Source: Flavobacteriaceae bacterium (GTDB lineage: Bacteria; Bacteroidota; Bacteroidia; Flavobacteriales; Flavobacteriaceae). From it: 38,973 nt of DNA. The first letter of the stretch is position 1; each line of letters opens with the position of its first letter. Positions 8,994 through 19,300 of this stretch are shown piece after piece. The notes under the pieces were generated by a model that was not told the DNA's origin, did no database searches, and worked only from the letters and a program-made list of their open reading frames with translations. A program made the position numbers and the translations under genes. Location of the stretch: the NCBI GenBank assembly GCA_029938265.1, contig JAOZVI010000008.1:1-38973 (forward strand), written 5' to 3'.

Positions 8994-9650
8994 TTGGTTA
9001 AAAGATTATTTTTATTAGTTCTTTTATTATTTGTTTTAAATTTATCTGCTCAAAATTCAATAGACAGATCGTTAATAACCAAAGCAAAACAGATATTTAT
9101 TGAGTTTGATCTAATTGATAATCTAGAGTTAATAAGTACTGATAAGGGCCAGATTGAAGTTTTTTCAAAAAATGATTTTGGTGGGTCATCAAATTTTAAA
9201 TTAGAAGAGAAAAAAGGAATTATTTATATTGAAAATATAATTGACATACCTTTAAATAATGATTTACTAGATAAAGAATGTACTGTTCAACCCAATTTCC
9301 CTTCATTTATAATCACAATACCAAAAGATAGAGAAGTTGATATTTTTATTAAAGAGGGTAATTTCTTTACACAAGAATTTGAAGGAAATATTAATTTAAA
9401 AATTGAAAAGGGAATTGTAAATGTGAATGGTCTGAAAGGAAAAATGCAAGTAAAAATTGATATTGGAAATGTTTATTGTAATTTAAAAAATACTAAATTA
9501 GATGTTCATACAAATTTGGGTTTTATCAGAACTACTACATTTTTTAATTTTATAATAAATGATGATCAACATAAAAAAGGTGTTATTGATAGGCCTGAAA
9601 ACGAATTATATATAAAAGCTATAAAAGCAAATATTTTTTTAAAGAATTAA
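8994..9650 (+). CDS. Secreted hypothetical protein (beta-rich, possibly DUF4097-like)
   Basis: TTG start 2 nt after the upstream stop; signal peptide 'VKRLFLLVLLLFVLNLSAQ'; no family firmly recognised. Confidence 0.7.
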   Translation: MVKRLFLLVLLLFVLNLSAQNSIDRSLITKAKQIFIEFDLIDNLELISTDKGQIEVFSKNDFGGSSNFKLEEKKGIIYIENIIDIPLNNDLLDKECTVQPNFPSFIITIPKDREVDIFIKEGNFFTQEFEGNINLKIEKGIVNVNGLKGKMQVKIDIGNVYCNLKNTKLDVHTNLGFIRTTTFFNFIINDDQHKKGVIDRPENELYIKAIKANIFLKN

Positions 9651-9674
9651 TACCTTAGTTAAATAAAAGTTCCG

Positions 9675-10337
9675 TTGAAGAAAGCAGTCATTTTCATTTT
9701 TATAATTTTATTAATAGATCAAATTTCTAAGATCTACATCAAAACTCATTTTGTTTTAAGCGAAGAAATAAAAGTTCTTGGATTAGACTGGTTTAGAATT
9801 CATTTTTTAGAGAATAACGGGATGGCTTGGGGCAAAGAGTTTGGTGGTGAATCAGGGAAATTATTTCTTACATTATTTAGATTGGTAGCTATAACCGGAA
9901 TAGGTTATTGGTTATACGACGCAGTAAGTAATAATTCTTCAAAAATATTAGTTACTGCGATATCTTTAATATTTGCCGGTGCTTTAGGTAATATTATTGA
10001 TTCAGTTATTTATGGTGAAATTTTTAGTGATAGCTACCGTAAAGTTGCTACATTTTTACCATCTGAAGGAGGCTATAGCTCACTTTTTCATGGAAAAGTG
10101 GTTGATATGTTATACTTCCCAATAATTGATATGACAATGCCGGAATGGATACCTTATGTCCATTTTACTTTACCGGAATGGTTACCTTTTATTGGAGGGA
10201 AATATTTTTCATTTTTTGAAAATAGAAATTTTACTTTTTTTGATCCTGTTTTTAATATAGCCGATTCTGCCATAAGTATAGGCGTTACTATTTTAATTGT
10301 ATTTAACAAAAAGGTTTTTCCTAATAAAGCTGATTAG
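9675..10337 (+). CDS. lspA: Lipoprotein signal peptidase (signal peptidase II)
   Basis: 'ILLIDQISKIYIKTHF', 'FLENNGMAWG', 'GALGNIIDSVIYG', 'FNIADSAISIGV'; TTG start. Confidence 0.95.
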   Translation: MKKAVIFIFIILLIDQISKIYIKTHFVLSEEIKVLGLDWFRIHFLENNGMAWGKEFGGESGKLFLTLFRLVAITGIGYWLYDAVSNNSSKILVTAISLIFAGALGNIIDSVIYGEIFSDSYRKVATFLPSEGGYSSLFHGKVVDMLYFPIIDMTMPEWIPYVHFTLPEWLPFIGGKYFSFFENRNFTFFDPVFNIADSAISIGVTILIVFNKKVFPNKAD

Positions 10338-11575
10338 CGAATTTCTTTAAGAGCATTTATCAATTGTAGTAAATTGTCAATTTCTACATGATCCATAATT
10401 ACAACCTTAAACCATTTATTTCCTTCACTATGTTTTTGTGGAACTAAGTGATATTTTTCTGCCATATCTTCCGGAATATATTTGGCATGTATTGTGACGA
10501 TATTCATTTTTGCTTCACGAAAATATTTTATATCTAGTTCGTCTAATTGTTTACAAAACCAATCAGTTCGCATTTGAAGAACACTTATTTTCTCGTACCA
10601 GCCGTAGGGTCCATAAGTAAATAAGATCATCCAAAAAGCTATTGCATTTGCTCCTGATCTACTTCCACAAAGTGTAAGATCCATACCTTCAACATATTCT
10701 GCTTCTTTGGTCAAAACATTTTCAATTAATCCTTTTCTACATAAATAAACCCCTGTTCCATAAGGTGCTTGCAGCATTTTATGTGCATCAATCGTAATTG
10801 AACATATTTTTGAATTGGCAAAATTGATTGTTGATTTTTTATTGCTAAACGGATAAACAAAACCGCCGTAAGCACCATCAATATGAAGTTTATAAGGCAG
10901 ATCTAATTCTTCTAATAAATCTGTATATGTATCTGGATCGTCAACAGATCCAAACATGGTAGTAGCCATATTTGAAATTACAATAAAATATTTTTTCCCA
11001 TCTTTAACAGCATTTTTAACGATTTTTTCAAGCTCAATTCTATTAATAACTCTGTTTTCAAATTCAACAGGGATAGAATATAATTTAATACTCAATACAT
11101 TAGACCCTTTTGGGATAGAATAGTGTGTGTCTTCGGAAGCTAATATTGCGATTTCACTATTTTTCGCATTGTATTTATTGATAAAATAATTTCTAAAAAC
11201 CCACATGGCCTGAATATTGGCTTCGGTACCTCCCGGAGCAATATAACCATCAAATTCATTTTCTTCAATTTTAAAAACATCTACAGCCAACACTTTTAAA
11301 ACCTCACGTTCAATTTCTTGAGTACCTTTAAAGGCAGCTTCAGAAGAGCCAAATGTGTGACAACCAATATGATTTGGATTGGCGACATAAGATTTTAAAG
11401 TAGGTGCATCTTTCAAAAACGGGGCATCACTGTAAAAAACTTTTTCATCCAATTTTGATGCTGGATATCCCAAAGAAGTATCTTGAGAAAAATCAACATT
11501 TTCTGATAATGCTTTTTCAATTTTGTCTTGACGTTCTTTTTGGTTGAGCTTTTTCCAATATTTCATTTTCGACAT
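10334..11575 (-). CDS. Group II pyridoxal-dependent decarboxylase (aromatic-L-amino-acid/histidine/glutamate decarboxylase-like)
   Basis: 'GYIAPGGTEANIQAMWVFRNYF', 'LHIDGAYGGFVYPF', PLP-Lys motif 'SITIDAHKMLQAPYGTGVYLCRK'. Confidence 0.9.
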   Translation of the reverse strand: MSKMKYWKKLNQKERQDKIEKALSENVDFSQDTSLGYPASKLDEKVFYSDAPFLKDAPTLKSYVANPNHIGCHTFGSSEAAFKGTQEIEREVLKVLAVDVFKIEENEFDGYIAPGGTEANIQAMWVFRNYFINKYNAKNSEIAILASEDTHYSIPKGSNVLSIKLYSIPVEFENRVINRIELEKIVKNAVKDGKKYFIVISNMATTMFGSVDDPDTYTDLLEELDLPYKLHIDGAYGGFVYPFSNKKSTINFANSKICSITIDAHKMLQAPYGTGVYLCRKGLIENVLTKEAEYVEGMDLTLCGSRSGANAIAFWMILFTYGPYGWYEKISVLQMRTDWFCKQLDELDIKYFREAKMNIVTIHAKYIPEDMAEKYHLVPQKHSEGNKWFKVVIMDHVEIDNLLQLINALKEIR

Positions 11576-11693
11576 TTTTAATGATTAAAATGTAATTTTC
11601 TAAAAAAATTAGGATGCAAATTTACAAATTAATAAACTCTTTTTTGTGTATTTTTACATGAGAAAGTCTTATAATAATAATTAAGAGAAAAGT

Positions 11694-12308
11694 ATGAAAA
11701 AAGTAATTATGTATATACTGGCAATATTGTTGGGATTTCTCATTGCGGAAAAAATATACAAAAAAGAAAGCAATACACACATACAAGAAGATACTCAAGT
11801 AATGATGCACAGTATTAATAATATGAGTAAATTAATTGTGTCAGAAGGGATCTTTAGTGAAGTTTATAATTATCAGGATGCAAAAAAATATTTTTATGAT
11901 ACTTTTGAATTCAGAAAAAGTGTTATTGTAACTGTTAATGCCAAAGTGCAGGTGCTTTTTGATTTAAATGAGATGGATGTTGAAATTGATTCGATCAATA
12001 AAAGAATTATTATCAAATCAATACCAAAAGAAGAAATTACAATTATTCCTCAGGTTAAATATTTTGACCTACAACAAAGCACTTTTAATACTTTTGATAA
12101 AGAAGAGCTAAATAAGATCAATAAAAAAAGTATTGATAAAATCAAACAAACTGCTGAAGTTAGTAATTTGATAGAAAATGCCAGAGAAAGATTAATAATT
12201 GAATTGACAAAAATATATCAGTTATCTAATATTTTAGGTTGGGAGGTTGTAGATGAAACAGATATGCAGTTGATGGATAATTTTGTACAGGAAAAGCCTA
12301 AATTTTGA
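11694..12308 (+). CDS. DUF4230 domain-containing membrane-anchored protein
   Basis: N-terminal TM helix; 'SKLIVSEGIFSEVYNYQDAKKYFYDTFEFRKSVIVTVNAKVQVLFDLNEMDVEID...IPQVKYFDLQQSTFNTF' resembles DUF4230. Confidence 0.8.
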   Translation: MKKVIMYILAILLGFLIAEKIYKKESNTHIQEDTQVMMHSINNMSKLIVSEGIFSEVYNYQDAKKYFYDTFEFRKSVIVTVNAKVQVLFDLNEMDVEIDSINKRIIIKSIPKEEITIIPQVKYFDLQQSTFNTFDKEELNKINKKSIDKIKQTAEVSNLIENARERLIIELTKIYQLSNILGWEVVDETDMQLMDNFVQEKPKF

Positions 12309-14086
12309 ACATAAAAGTCTTAATTAAATCTTTACCGGATGCACCCGGAGTATATCAATACTTTGATAAGGATGGAAAGATTTTATACATCGGAAAAGCA
12401 AAAAATTTAAAAAAAAGAGTTGCTTCATATTTTACCAAGAATCATGATTATGGTAAAACCAGAGTTTTAGTAAAAAAGATTTTTGATATTAAGCATATTG
12501 TTGTGGAGACAGAAACGGATGCTCTGCTGTTAGAGAATAATCTTATAAAAAAATACCAACCCCGTTATAATATTTTATTAAAAGATGATAAAACATATCC
12601 CTGGATCTGTATTAAAAATGAACCTTTTCCAAGAGTATTCTTAACCAGAAATATTTTTAAAGATGGTTCAGAATATTTTGGACCTTACACTTCAGTTAGA
12701 ACCGCTCGTGCACTGTTATCATTGATAAAAGAGTTATACCCTTTACGTACCTGTAATTATAACCTATCATCTCAAAATATTAAAAATAAAAAATACAAGC
12801 TTTGTTTAGAATATCATATTAAAAATTGTAAAGGTGCTTGTGAAGGATTGCAAAGCGAGTCTGATTATCAAAGTGATATAAAAGAAATAAGGAATATTGT
12901 TAAAGGTAGTTTTAAGTCTGCTATGCAGAAGTTTAAATTATTAATGTATGATCTTTCTGATAAAACTGAATATGAAGAAGCAGATAAGATCAAAAACAAA
13001 ATTAATTTATTAGCCAATTATCAGTCAAAATCTACTATAGTAAATCCATCGATAACCAATGTTGATGTTTTTTCAATAATTTCTGATGAATTGTATGCTT
13101 ATATTAATTTCTTAAAAATTTCTAATGGTGCGATTATTCAATCTCATACAGCCGAATTTAAAAAGAAATTAAATGAAAGTGATAAGCAATTATTAGAATT
13201 GGCAATAGTAGAGATCATGCAAAGATTTAATTCTTTTTCAAAAGAGATTTACGTTCCTTTTAAAGTTGAAGTTGGCGAAAATATTAAAGTTACTGTACCT
13301 AAAGTAGGTGATAAAAAAAGAATTGTTGATTTATCAGTAAGAAATGCAAAATATTACCGACAAGAACAATTCAAGCAAATTCAAATTATTGATCCGGAAA
13401 GACATATTAATAGAATAATGAAACAAATGCAGGGTGATTTGCGTCTAACAGGTGAGCCCAGACATATTGAGTGTTTTGATAATTCAAATATTCAGGGGAC
13501 AAATCCTGTTGCGGCATGTGTTGTATTTAAAAACGGGAAGCCCAGTAAAAAAGAATATCGGCATTTTAATATAGAAACGGTTGTTGGTGCAGATGATTTT
13601 GCATCTATGGAAGAGGTTGTACACAGAAGGTATAAAAGGCTTTTGGATGAAGATCAGGATTTGCCACAATTGATAGTGATTGATGGAGGTAAAGGGCAAT
13701 TGAATTCGGCATTAAAAAGCTTGAAGGTTCTAGGGTTAAGAGGTAAAATAGCCATAATTGGAATAGCAAAAAGGTTAGAAGAAATTTACTATCCGGATGA
13801 CCCGATACCTTTATATTTGGATAAAAAATCAGAAACATTAAAGATAATTCAGCAATTAAGAAATGAGGCGCATAGATTTGGAATCACACATCATAGAAAC
13901 AAAAGAAGTAAAAGTGCAATTCAATCTGAACTGTCAAATATTAACGGAATAGGTGAAAAAACAATAATGAATTTATTAAAAGAATATAAATCTGTTAAAA
14001 GGATTCAAGAGACTTCTTTAGAAGATTTGGTAAAAATTATTGGTAAAGATAAAGCAACCAAAATATATATTCATTATCATCAATAA
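12305..14086 (+). CDS. uvrC: Excinuclease ABC subunit UvrC
   Basis: GIY-YIG start 'LPDAPGVYQYFDKDGKILYIGKAKNLKKRVASYF', 'RHIECFDNSNIQGTNPVAACVVFKNGKPSKKEYRHFNI', 'LIVIDGGKGQLNSAL'; TTG start overlapping the upstream stop (TTGA). Confidence 0.97.
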   Translation: MNIKVLIKSLPDAPGVYQYFDKDGKILYIGKAKNLKKRVASYFTKNHDYGKTRVLVKKIFDIKHIVVETETDALLLENNLIKKYQPRYNILLKDDKTYPWICIKNEPFPRVFLTRNIFKDGSEYFGPYTSVRTARALLSLIKELYPLRTCNYNLSSQNIKNKKYKLCLEYHIKNCKGACEGLQSESDYQSDIKEIRNIVKGSFKSAMQKFKLLMYDLSDKTEYEEADKIKNKINLLANYQSKSTIVNPSITNVDVFSIISDELYAYINFLKISNGAIIQSHTAEFKKKLNESDKQLLELAIVEIMQRFNSFSKEIYVPFKVEVGENIKVTVPKVGDKKRIVDLSVRNAKYYRQEQFKQIQIIDPERHINRIMKQMQGDLRLTGEPRHIECFDNSNIQGTNPVAACVVFKNGKPSKKEYRHFNIETVVGADDFASMEEVVHRRYKRLLDEDQDLPQLIVIDGGKGQLNSALKSLKVLGLRGKIAIIGIAKRLEEIYYPDDPIPLYLDKKSETLKIIQQLRNEAHRFGITHHRNKRSKSAIQSELSNINGIGEKTIMNLLKEYKSVKRIQETSLEDLVKIIGKDKATKIYIHYHQ

Positions 14087-14113
14087 TAAAAAGCATTTTA
14101 CGTTATAAAGATA

Positions 14114-16342
14114 ATGGAGAAAAACCTTTTCATATTATTTTTACTTATTACATCATTAACTTTTGCACAACATGATTTGAAGCAAAATGATGATGTAAAA
14201 GTTGGTTTGGTATTAAGTGGCGGAGGTGCTAAAGGTTTTGCACATGTTGGCGTTATAAAAGTACTTGAAGAAGCAGGTGTTAGAATTGATTATATCGCTG
14301 GCACAAGTATGGGGGCAATAATTGGGGGCTTATATGCTTCGGGCTATAATGCAAACGAATTAGACTCAATCTTACATGTTCACGATTTTGATGTTTTAAT
14401 TAGAGATGAGAAATCACGAAAGGCAAATTCTTTCTATCAAAGAAAAAATGCAAATAAATATGCATTAACATTACCAATTCAAAATAAAAAAATTGGATTA
14501 CCAACTGCAATTTCCAGAGGTCAAAATGTTTTTAATCTTTTTTCTCAATTGACCAAACATGTTCATGATATAGAAGATTTTAGCAAACTACCAATTCCTT
14601 TTTTATGTGTTGCAACCGATTTAGAAACTGGTGAAGAAGTTATATTGGATAAAGGTTTTTTACCTGAAGCAATTAGAGCTAGTGGTTCCTTCCCGGGTTT
14701 ATTAACTCCGGCAGAAATTGATGGTAAAATGTTAGTTGATGGTGGTATTGTTGATAATTTTCCGGTTGAAAAATTAAAAGATAAAGAAGTTGATTACATA
14801 ATTGGAGTTGATGTTCAGGGAGGTTTACACAGGATGGATGATTTGGGTTCGGTACCAATGATCTTAATGCAGATAGTGGGTTTTCAGATGTATAAAGATT
14901 TTCAAGGAAAAAAAGAATTAACCGATATTTACTTAAAACCTGACATGTCAAAATTTAATGATTTTTCATTTGATGAAAAGGAAATAATTGTTAGTGAAGG
15001 TGAAAAGGCAGCTAGAGAAAAATTTGAAGAATTAAAGAATATTGCAGATAAACAAACTAGAAACAAACATCACAACTCAATTAGTACTTTTGTTTTAAAT
15101 GGTGATATTGTCATTAAAGAGATTGAAATTAACGGTAATAAACATTATACTGAAAACTACTGTATAGATAAGCTTAAATTTATTGAGGGAGAAACGATTA
15201 GCCAAAAAAAATTTATTGAAGGTATCAATGCTTTATCGGCAACCGAAAATTTTGAAAGTATTCAGTATAGATTTTTTCCAGTTCAGGGCGGAACAAAGAT
15301 CCAACTTAAATTAATTGAAAATGAAATTTCATCTTATTTACAATTTGGTATTCATTATGATGATCTGTATAAAACAGGTGTTTTGGTTAATTTTACTAAA
15401 AAACATGCACTTTTTAAAAATGATTTCTTATCGGCTGATTTTGTAATTGGAGACAACTTTAGATACAACATTGATTTCTTTTTAGACAATGGTTTTAATT
15501 GGAGTATTGGATTTAATACTAGATATAATTCATTTAGTCAGAATATTACTTCATATTTTTTACCTCAAGTAACTAAAGAAGAGGATTTGAGTCTTAGAAT
15601 TCCTGTTAACTATTCTGATTTTACAACTCAATTTTTTATTCAAAGAACTTTTACAAATAAACTTGCTTTGAGAATTGGTGCAGAAGACAAATATTTAAAC
15701 GTTAATTATAAAGAAATTATTAATGATGAAACTGTAAAAAACCATATTGATAAAAGTAATTATTTTAATGTTTTTGCTAAAGTGACTTATGATTCTTATG
15801 ACACAAAATTTTCTCCAAAAAAAGGTTTTTATTTTGATTCAAATTATAAATTATATTTAATATCATCAGATTATAATAATAAATTCAATTCTTTTTCTCA
15901 AGTTTATGGTAATATTGGTTATGCTTATACGTTTTTTAATAAATTAACATTACACGCAACTTCGGAAGCAGGAATTACTATTGGGTCTAGTGGAAATGTT
16001 GTACACGATTATCATTTAGGAGGAAATAATGAAAATTTCATCAATACATTTTTTCCTTTTTATGGTTATGAAGTAGGCGGTTTAAATGGCAGCTCTTTTT
16101 TATTATCTGGATTAACCATCCGTTATGAAGTATATAAGAAAAATTATATTTCCTTTACAGGGAATTTTGCAAGGGTAGAGGATGATCTATGGAATGGAGG
16201 TTTTATTTTTGCAGAAACAAAAACAGGATATGCTTTTGGATATGGTTTAGACACCTTTATTGGTCCCATCGAATTAAAATATTCATGGTCTCCTGAAACT
16301 AATAACAAATATTGGTATTTTAATTTAGGCTTTTGGTTTTAG
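14114..16342 (+). CDS. Patatin-like phospholipase fused to POTRA/BamA-like outer-membrane barrel
   Basis: 'VGLVLSGGGAKGFAHVGVIKVLEEAGVRIDYIAGTSMGAIIGGLYASGY' (GXSXG lipase), 'DGG' motif 'MLVDGGIVDNFPVE', then POTRA-like 'IKEIEINGNKHYTENYCIDKL' and a beta-barrel ending in aromatic F. Confidence 0.92.
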   Translation: MEKNLFILFLLITSLTFAQHDLKQNDDVKVGLVLSGGGAKGFAHVGVIKVLEEAGVRIDYIAGTSMGAIIGGLYASGYNANELDSILHVHDFDVLIRDEKSRKANSFYQRKNANKYALTLPIQNKKIGLPTAISRGQNVFNLFSQLTKHVHDIEDFSKLPIPFLCVATDLETGEEVILDKGFLPEAIRASGSFPGLLTPAEIDGKMLVDGGIVDNFPVEKLKDKEVDYIIGVDVQGGLHRMDDLGSVPMILMQIVGFQMYKDFQGKKELTDIYLKPDMSKFNDFSFDEKEIIVSEGEKAAREKFEELKNIADKQTRNKHHNSISTFVLNGDIVIKEIEINGNKHYTENYCIDKLKFIEGETISQKKFIEGINALSATENFESIQYRFFPVQGGTKIQLKLIENEISSYLQFGIHYDDLYKTGVLVNFTKKHALFKNDFLSADFVIGDNFRYNIDFFLDNGFNWSIGFNTRYNSFSQNITSYFLPQVTKEEDLSLRIPVNYSDFTTQFFIQRTFTNKLALRIGAEDKYLNVNYKEIINDETVKNHIDKSNYFNVFAKVTYDSYDTKFSPKKGFYFDSNYKLYLISSDYNNKFNSFSQVYGNIGYAYTFFNKLTLHATSEAGITIGSSGNVVHDYHLGGNNENFINTFFPFYGYEVGGLNGSSFLLSGLTIRYEVYKKNYISFTGNFARVEDDLWNGGFIFAETKTGYAFGYGLDTFIGPIELKYSWSPETNNKYWYFNLGFWF

Positions 16343-19300
16343 CTAAACGTTTATGTTTTCTTTGTTTTAATCTAAAATTGATTCTATGTTGAATAAAATA
16401 CATTACAGGTACTACAATTAGCGTTAGAAAAGTTGCAAATGTTAGTCCAAAAATGATTGTCCATGACATAGGTCCCCAAAAAGCTACATTTTCACCACCG
16501 ATATAAAACTGAGGATCAAATTCAGTGAATAAGGTCATAAAATTGATATTTATACCAAGCGCCAAGGGTAATAAACCTAAAATAGTTGTTATGGCAGTAA
16601 GTAAAACGGGTCTTAATCTTGTTTTTCCACCTTCAATAATGCTTTCGTAAACCAGATCCATATTTGCATCTTTTTCATCGATACCTTGTTCAATACTTTT
16701 TCTTTGTAATACTAAATTGGTATAATCAATTAAAACGATGGCATTATTTACTACAATTCCTGCCAAAGAAATAATTCCGATCATGGTCATCATTACAACA
16801 AACTCCATCCTAAATATAATTAACCCTAACAGAACACCTATCAAACTTAATAGAACTGAAAGTGAAATAATAATTGGTGTAGAAGTCGAATTAAATTGAG
16901 CAACCAGGATTAAAAATATTAAAAATACTGCTATTAAAAGGGCAGTACTTAAAAATGCCATTTGTTTTGCTTGTTCTTCTTGTTCACCCGTGAACGACAC
17001 TTTAATATCTTTTGGTAAATTAAAGTTAACTATTGAAGCTTTAATTTGGTCATTAATTTCTGTAGCATTATAATTTTCAATAACATTAGAAGATATTGTA
17101 ATTACTCTATTGAGGTCTTTTCTGTTTACAGCACTAAAAGTGGATGAATTTTCGATATGTGCAAAAGCCGTAATTGGAACCTGAACAATTTTACCTGTAT
17201 TTTGATTTCTAAAAGTGATTTTTTGGTTTATTAATGCGGTTTTATTGTACCTGTATTTATCCATTAATCTCAAGTTGATCGGATAATCATCTACATCATC
17301 TTTATAAGTAGATATTTCTTTACCATATAAAGCGGTTCTAATAGTACTTCCTATCTGACCGGTAGAAACATTTAACCTTCTGGCTTTTTGTCTGTCAACA
17401 ATAATTGGTAATTCAGGTTTATTCTGATCAATATCTAATTTTAATTCTTCAATTCCTTGGATATTGGATGAATTGATAAATTGCTTTAAATTTTCGGCTG
17501 TTTGGATAAGTTCCTCATAATTATCTCCACTCACTTCTATATTGATTGGAGCACCGGCAGGTGGCCCATCTTTTGGTCTGTCAACAGTTACATTCACGCC
17601 TGGATAATCTTGTAAAAGATTTCGAATTTCCATAAGAACGTCACTCGTTTGAATACCATTTCTATCAATAAATGTTACAAAATCAACAGTAATTCTTGCT
17701 TTGTTAGGTGTTGTTCCCCCTTGCGGACCACGATTTGGATCACTTGTTCCTTCACCAACCTGTCCTATTACAGAAGTTATTAAAAAATTCTTCCCATTTA
17801 CTTCATATTTTTTTAAATACTTCTGTATTTTAGTCTCTATTTCTTTTGAAAGACTATTAGTAACTTCAATATCTGTTCCAATAGGATATTCAATATAAAC
17901 GTAAACCTGTTTTGGTGGAGTGTCTGGGAAAAACAAAACTTTTGGTGGAAAAATGCCAAATAATACGATAGATAATATTAGCAAACCAAATGTGCCGAAA
18001 AAAAACTTATATACATTTTTACCTTTTAAAGCTATTTTTAAATTCTTCTCATAAACGTTTTCCATTAATGGTAAAAGCTTTTGCTGAAACCAAATTGTTG
18101 CAGGAGTTAAGAATTTTATTGTAATAATTCTTAAAATTCCTGCTAGTATTAAAAATAGCCCAATTGCATTTAAAAATTTTAATTTGGTGATAATACCGCC
18201 AATGATAAAGAAAATGCCAATTGCTATAAAAATTAAACTGTATTTCAATATTTTTTTGAAGTCGACATCATCTTCTTTAATTTTCATATAAACTGATGTC
18301 AACATCGGGTTTATAACCAAAGCAACAAATAATGATGAACCGAGAACAATTATTAAAGTAATTGGTAAAAACTTCATAAACTCCCCCATCATACCAGTCC
18401 AAAATGCGAGTGGTAAAAAGGCTGCTAAAGTAGTGGCAGTTGAGGCAATAATTGGCATAGCAACTTCACCGACACCAAATTTTGCAGCATCAATTTTTGA
18501 ATAGCCTTCATCCATTAATCGATATACATTTTCAACCACAACGATCCCATTATCAACCAGCATTCCCAATGCTAATACCAAAGAAAATAGTACCATCATA
18601 TTTAAAGTAACCCCCATCATGTTTAATAAAATGAAAGAAATAAACATTGATAGTGGAATTGCAATACCTACAAAAAGGGCATTTCTAATTCCTAAAAAGA
18701 ATAGTAAAACCACAACAACCAATATTACTCCAAGTATGATACTGTTTTCAAGATCAGATACCATAGTTTTGGTTTTATCGGTCATATCATTGGTCTTAGA
18801 AATATTAAGATTAGAAGGGAAAATACTTTTTTTTGCATCTGCAATAATCACATCAATTTGTTCAGATGCATCAATTAGATTTTCACCACCTCTTTTTGTG
18901 ACATCCAACATAACTACAGGATGAGAAAATTCACGGGCATAACTGGTTTTTTCTTGCTCTTCAAAATTTACTTTGGCAATATCTCTTAAATAAACAATAT
19001 TTCCTTTTTCTTGTTTAACAATTATATTTTTAATTTCATTTATCGATTCAAATTCTCCGATAACCCTAACGTTCCTTCTTATTCCACTTTCTAATAGATC
19101 GCCACCGGAAATAGTTATATTTTCATTTTTAATTGCTTGTTCAATATCATTGAAGCTGATTTTTGAAATTTCCATTTTGTAAAGATCAATTCCAATTTCT
19201 ACTTCTTTATCCTGGATTCCTCTGATATCAACTTTTGAAATTTCGGATATTTTTTCAATTTCATCTTCTAAGTATTCACCATATTTTTTGAGTTGATCCA

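Noticed and set aside
11622-11810. Minus-strand 62-aa hydrophobic/His-rich ORF upstream of and overlapping the DUF4230-like gene
   Set aside because: Antisense to the start of a supported CDS and spanning its promoter region; no features.
13484-13838. Minus-strand ORFs inside uvrC
   Set aside because: Antisense to conserved uvrC coding sequence; no plausible product.
17701-18924. Plus-strand ORFs inside the RND permease (17701-17898, 18619-18924)
   Set aside because: Shadow ORFs opposite a well-supported CDS.
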